Shown in pieces: positions 62,207 through 64,000 of a stretch of DNA of 64,000 nucleotides (position 1 is the first letter of the stretch; each line of letters starts with the position of its first letter). The translations under genes and the position numbers were made by a program. Where the stretch lies: positions 2,070,330-2,134,329 of the forward strand of contig NZ_MTBP01000002.1 of assembly GCF_002911665.1 (NCBI RefSeq). The letters run 5' to 3'. The notes beneath the pieces are model-generated. The model did not search any database. It was not told where the DNA came from and saw only the letters and a program-made list of their open reading frames with translations. The stretch comes from Actinomadura rubteroloni. Its GTDB lineage: Bacteria > Actinomycetota > Actinomycetes > Streptosporangiales > Streptosporangiaceae.

Positions 62207-63139
62207 TCAGGGCGTCAGGACGACCTTGCCCCGCAGCAGTCCGGCGGCGGCCTCATCGTGGACGGCCGCCAGGTCCGCGAGCGGCCGCCGCTCCGCAACG
62301 TCGATCGTCAGCTCTCCCGCGTCCACCCGGGCCACCAGCTCGGCGAGCTGGGCGGCGTCGCTCCGCGAGTAGACCTGGACGGTCCGGACGCCCCGGCCCG
62401 CGTCCTCCGGCACCGGCGACGTCGCGCTGAGGAACACGCCGCCGTCCGCCACCAGCTCCGCCAGGCCCGCGGTCTCCTTCGGGCCCGTCGGCGCGAGGTT
62501 CAGCACCACGTCGAACCGCTCCCCGGCGACCGCCTCGACGAGCGGCGTCGCGGTGTAGTCGACGATCCGGTCGGCCTGGTAGGAGCGCAGCCGCTCGGCG
62601 CTCCGGGCGCTCCCGGTCGCGGTGACGACGGCGCCGGCACCCTTGGCGAGCTGCACCGCGTAACCGCCGACGGCCCCGCCCGCCCCGTTGATCAGGACGC
62701 GCTGCCCCGCCGTGACGCCCGCGTGCTCCACGAGCGCCTGCCAGGCCGTCAGTCCGGTGGCGGGCAGCGCCGCCGCGTCGGCCAGGGTGCCGGTGCGGGG
62801 CGCCGCCGCCAGCAGCTCGGCCGGGACGGCCACGAAGTCGGCCGCCGCGCCCGACGCCGTGATCGGGATGTACGCGACGACCGCCGCCCCGATCGCCCAG
62901 CCGGTGACGTCCGCGCCGACCTCCGCGACCGTCCCCGCCAGGTCGACGTTCGGTACGTGCGGGAGTTCCAGCGCGAACGCCTCGCGCAGGGCGCCCGCGC
63001 GGAGCGCGACGTCCACCGGGTTGAACGACGTGCCCGCGACGCGCACGACGACCTCTCCGGGCCCCGCCTGCGGACGGTCGACGTCCTCCCGCACCAGAAC
63101 GCTGCTGTCACCGTACGAGTGGAAACGCACTGCCTGCAT
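62207..63139 (-). CDS. NADP-dependent quinone oxidoreductase-like protein (zinc-free MDR)
   Basis: The 310-residue enzyme is a medium-chain dehydrogenase/reductase: VNGAGGAVGGYAVQLAKGAGAVVTATG-like Rossmann motif (INGAGGAVGGYAVQLAK), TSFNPVDVALRAGALRE and VPNVDLAGTVAEVGADVTGW. Zinc ligands are missing, as in QOR/crotonyl reductases. It probably detoxifies quinones or enones. GGGGAG lies 3 nt before ATG 63139. The divergent MarR gene and three shared operators suggest MarR control. Confidence 0.9.
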   Translation of the reverse strand: MQAVRFHSYGDSSVLVREDVDRPQAGPGEVVVRVAGTSFNPVDVALRAGALREAFALELPHVPNVDLAGTVAEVGADVTGWAIGAAVVAYIPITASGAAADFVAVPAELLAAAPRTGTLADAAALPATGLTAWQALVEHAGVTAGQRVLINGAGGAVGGYAVQLAKGAGAVVTATGSARSAERLRSYQADRIVDYTATPLVEAVAGERFDVVLNLAPTGPKETAGLAELVADGGVFLSATSPVPEDAGRGVRTVQVYSRSDAAQLAELVARVDAGELTIDVAERRPLADLAAVHDEAAAGLLRGKVVLTP

Positions 63140-63150
63140 GATCTCCCCTA

Positions 63151-63251
63151 TGCTTTGAGTTGGAAGCATGTACCGGGGGTAACGTGCTTCGACTTCGAAG
63201 CAATCCCGGCGTCGCCGGTGACCCTGGTCACATTGCTTAGAATTCGAAGCA
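63151..63251. promoter_or_regulatory. Three copies of an 18-bp MarR operator
   Basis: TGCTTTGAGTTGGAAGCA (63151-63168), TGCTTCGACTTCGAAGCA (63185-63202) and TGCTTAGAATTCGAAGCA (63234-63251) share TGCTT-N8-AAGCA; the middle copy is a perfect 8+8 inverted repeat. The third covers TAGAAT, a -10 candidate for marR. The set lies exactly between the divergent oxidoreductase and MarR genes. Confidence 0.8.
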
Positions 63252-63264
63252 GGTGGTGGAACGG

Positions 63265-63771
63265 ATGACCGACCCCGTCGAGCGGCTCGGCCCGCAGGAG
63301 TTGGGCGCGTACTTCGTCCTCATGGAGGCCGTCAGCCTGCTCCAGCACCAGGTCGAGCAGCAGGTCCAGGCGGACGGCGGCCTCAGCTACGTCCAGTTCC
63401 AGCTCCTCGGCCGGCTCGTCGGCGCGGACGGTCCGCTGACGATGACCCAGCTCGCCGACGGCGTCGTCTACAGCCGCAGCGGCCTCACCTACCAGGCGGG
63501 CCTGCTGGAGAAGGCCGGCCTCATCACGCGCGGGCCGAGCCCGGACGACGAACGCGCCACGCTGGTCAGCATCACCGACGACGGGCGCGAGCACTTCCAC
63601 CGCGTCCTGCCCGGCCATGTCGACGTCACCCGCCGCATGCTGTTCGACAGCCTGACCGACGACGACCTCGACCACCTGGGCGAAATCATGACCCGGGTCC
63701 GCGACCACATGCGCGCCCAGCCGCCCCGCTCAGCCGCCCCCCGCAAACGCCGCCCACCCAAGAACAACTAA
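63265..63771 (+). CDS. MarR-family transcriptional regulator
   Basis: The 168-residue regulator contains SYVQFQLLGRLVGADGPLTMTQLADGVVYSRSGLTYQAGLLEKAGLITRGPSPDDERATLVSITDDG, the full MarR winged helix with the D-x-R wing. The C-terminal tail is basic (APRKRRPPKNN). ATG 63265 is chosen. It is divergent from the quinone oxidoreductase and the shared palindromes suggest it represses both genes until a quinone-like inducer binds. Confidence 0.93.
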   Translation: MTDPVERLGPQELGAYFVLMEAVSLLQHQVEQQVQADGGLSYVQFQLLGRLVGADGPLTMTQLADGVVYSRSGLTYQAGLLEKAGLITRGPSPDDERATLVSITDDGREHFHRVLPGHVDVTRRMLFDSLTDDDLDHLGEIMTRVRDHMRAQPPRSAAPRKRRPPKNN

Positions 63772-63790
63772 CCACCCCCGAACACAAAAA

Positions 63791-63811
63791 GGCCCCGCCG
63801 TCGGCGGGGCC
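63791..63811 (-). terminator. Second rRNA operon terminator
   Basis: GGCCCCGCC pairs with GGCGGGGCC (3-nt loop) and is followed by TTTTT on the minus strand, so it ends transcription coming from 5S rRNA. For the plus strand it has no T-tract. Confidence 0.75.
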
Positions 63812-63834
63812 CGAAAAAAGTGTGCGGAAATGCG

Positions 63835-63866
63835 TTGAGGGCCACCCCGTGCGGGGTGGCCCTCAA
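63835..63866 (-). terminator. First rRNA operon terminator
   Basis: TTGAGGGCCACCCC-GTGC-GGGGTGGCCCTCAA is a perfect 14-bp stem with a 4-nt loop, 9 bp past the 5S 3' end. Typical of rRNA operon ends. Confidence 0.85.
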
Positions 63867-63875
63867 CCACAATAA

Positions 63876-63993
63876 GTCCGGCGGTGTCCTACTCTCCCAC
63901 ACAGTCTCCCATGCAGTACCATCGGCGCTGAAAGGCTTAACTTCCGGGTTCGGAATGGAACCGGGTGTTTCCCTCTCGCCAAAACCACCGAAC
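63876..63993 (-). rRNA. rrf: 5S ribosomal RNA
   Basis: Read on the minus strand, GTTCGGTGGTTTTGGCGA starts and ACACCGCCGGAC ends the gene; the two termini pair as helix I. CCGAACCCGGAAGTTAAGC and GATGGTACTGC are universal 5S sequences. About 118 nt. Two terminators follow, so it is the last gene of an rRNA operon whose 23S and 16S genes must lie right of the window. Confidence 0.95.
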
Positions 63994-64000
63994 GACCAAC

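Noticed and set aside
63780..64000. A tRNA gene beside the 5S rRNA
   Set aside because: No cloverleaf or TTCGA-type T-loop was found between the terminators and the 5S gene.

Overview
This 64 kb window is chromosomal DNA of a high-GC Gram-positive actinomycete. Third-codon-position G+C bias is strong on both strands, there are many GTG starts, and leaderless-looking promoters are common. A rex-hemA-hemC-hemD block, the actinobacterial small ribosomal protein bS22, a conservon (cvnABCD plus cytochrome P450s) and a class III lanthipeptide locus together fit a filamentous actinomycete. A member of the Streptosporangiales such as Actinomadura is my inference, not proven. The left edge cuts the end of hemD. 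The right edge holds a 5S rRNA gene on the minus strand, so 23S and 16S should lie just beyond it.

Layout. 0-6 kb: redox-regulated tetrapyrrole operon (rex, hemA, hemC, hemD; minus strand) with a Rex operator, then a glutaredoxin-like protein coupled to a membrane protein. 6-9.5 kb: HAD hydrolase, acyltransferase, NAD-dependent epimerase-like protein, bS22 and an excisionase-type helix-turn-helix protein. 9.8-13.1 kb: acuC deacetylase with a phosphatase-like partner, and an HSL-family lipase. 13.2-16.6 kb: a two-gene rifamycin-resistance operon (GT1 glycosyltransferase plus HelR ATPase) downstream of a palindrome that matches the rifamycin-associated element at 19 of 20 positions. 16.7-20.7 kb: secreted lipase, proline biosynthesis (proC), proline dehydrogenase and an LCP wall-polymer ligase. 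20.9-23.9 kb: class III lanthipeptide locus, with LanKC followed by a 40-residue precursor carrying two SxxSxxxC labionin motifs, bounded by a clear promoter and terminator. 24.1-27.8 kb: HxlR regulator, ABC-2 exporter pair with a leaderless promoter under a palindromic operator, TetR regulator and a sugar-phosphate isomerase-like protein.

27.9-43 kb: methyltransferase, hydrolase, hexapeptide acetyltransferase, the genome-maintenance genes radA, disA and mutY, an SDR-fold protein lacking catalytic residues, a secreted lipase behind a LexA-type palindrome, a ClpC-family unfoldase, a membrane acyltransferase, pirin, an Uma2 nuclease and a KamA-type radical SAM enzyme. 43.2-49.9 kb: membrane and secreted small proteins, plsX, argS, a DUF2630 protein and a histone-H1-like low-complexity protein. 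49.9-53.2 kb: deoC with one full and one active-site-less aldehyde dehydrogenase, a deoxyribose/aldehyde catabolic operon. 53.7-60.9 kb: conservon (membrane ATPase/kinase-like, roadblock, DUF742, GTPase, two P450s) and a third P450 in antisense whose end overlaps it by 50 bp. 61-63.8 kb: PrmC-like methyltransferase, a small protein, and a divergent MarR/quinone oxidoreductase pair with three copies of one operator. Then tandem rRNA terminators and 5S rRNA.

The most interesting items are the rifamycin-response operon, the new two-labionin lanthipeptide, the LexA-like box in front of a secreted lipase, and the triple MarR operator. Start sites and functions were judged by eye only; no searches were run.
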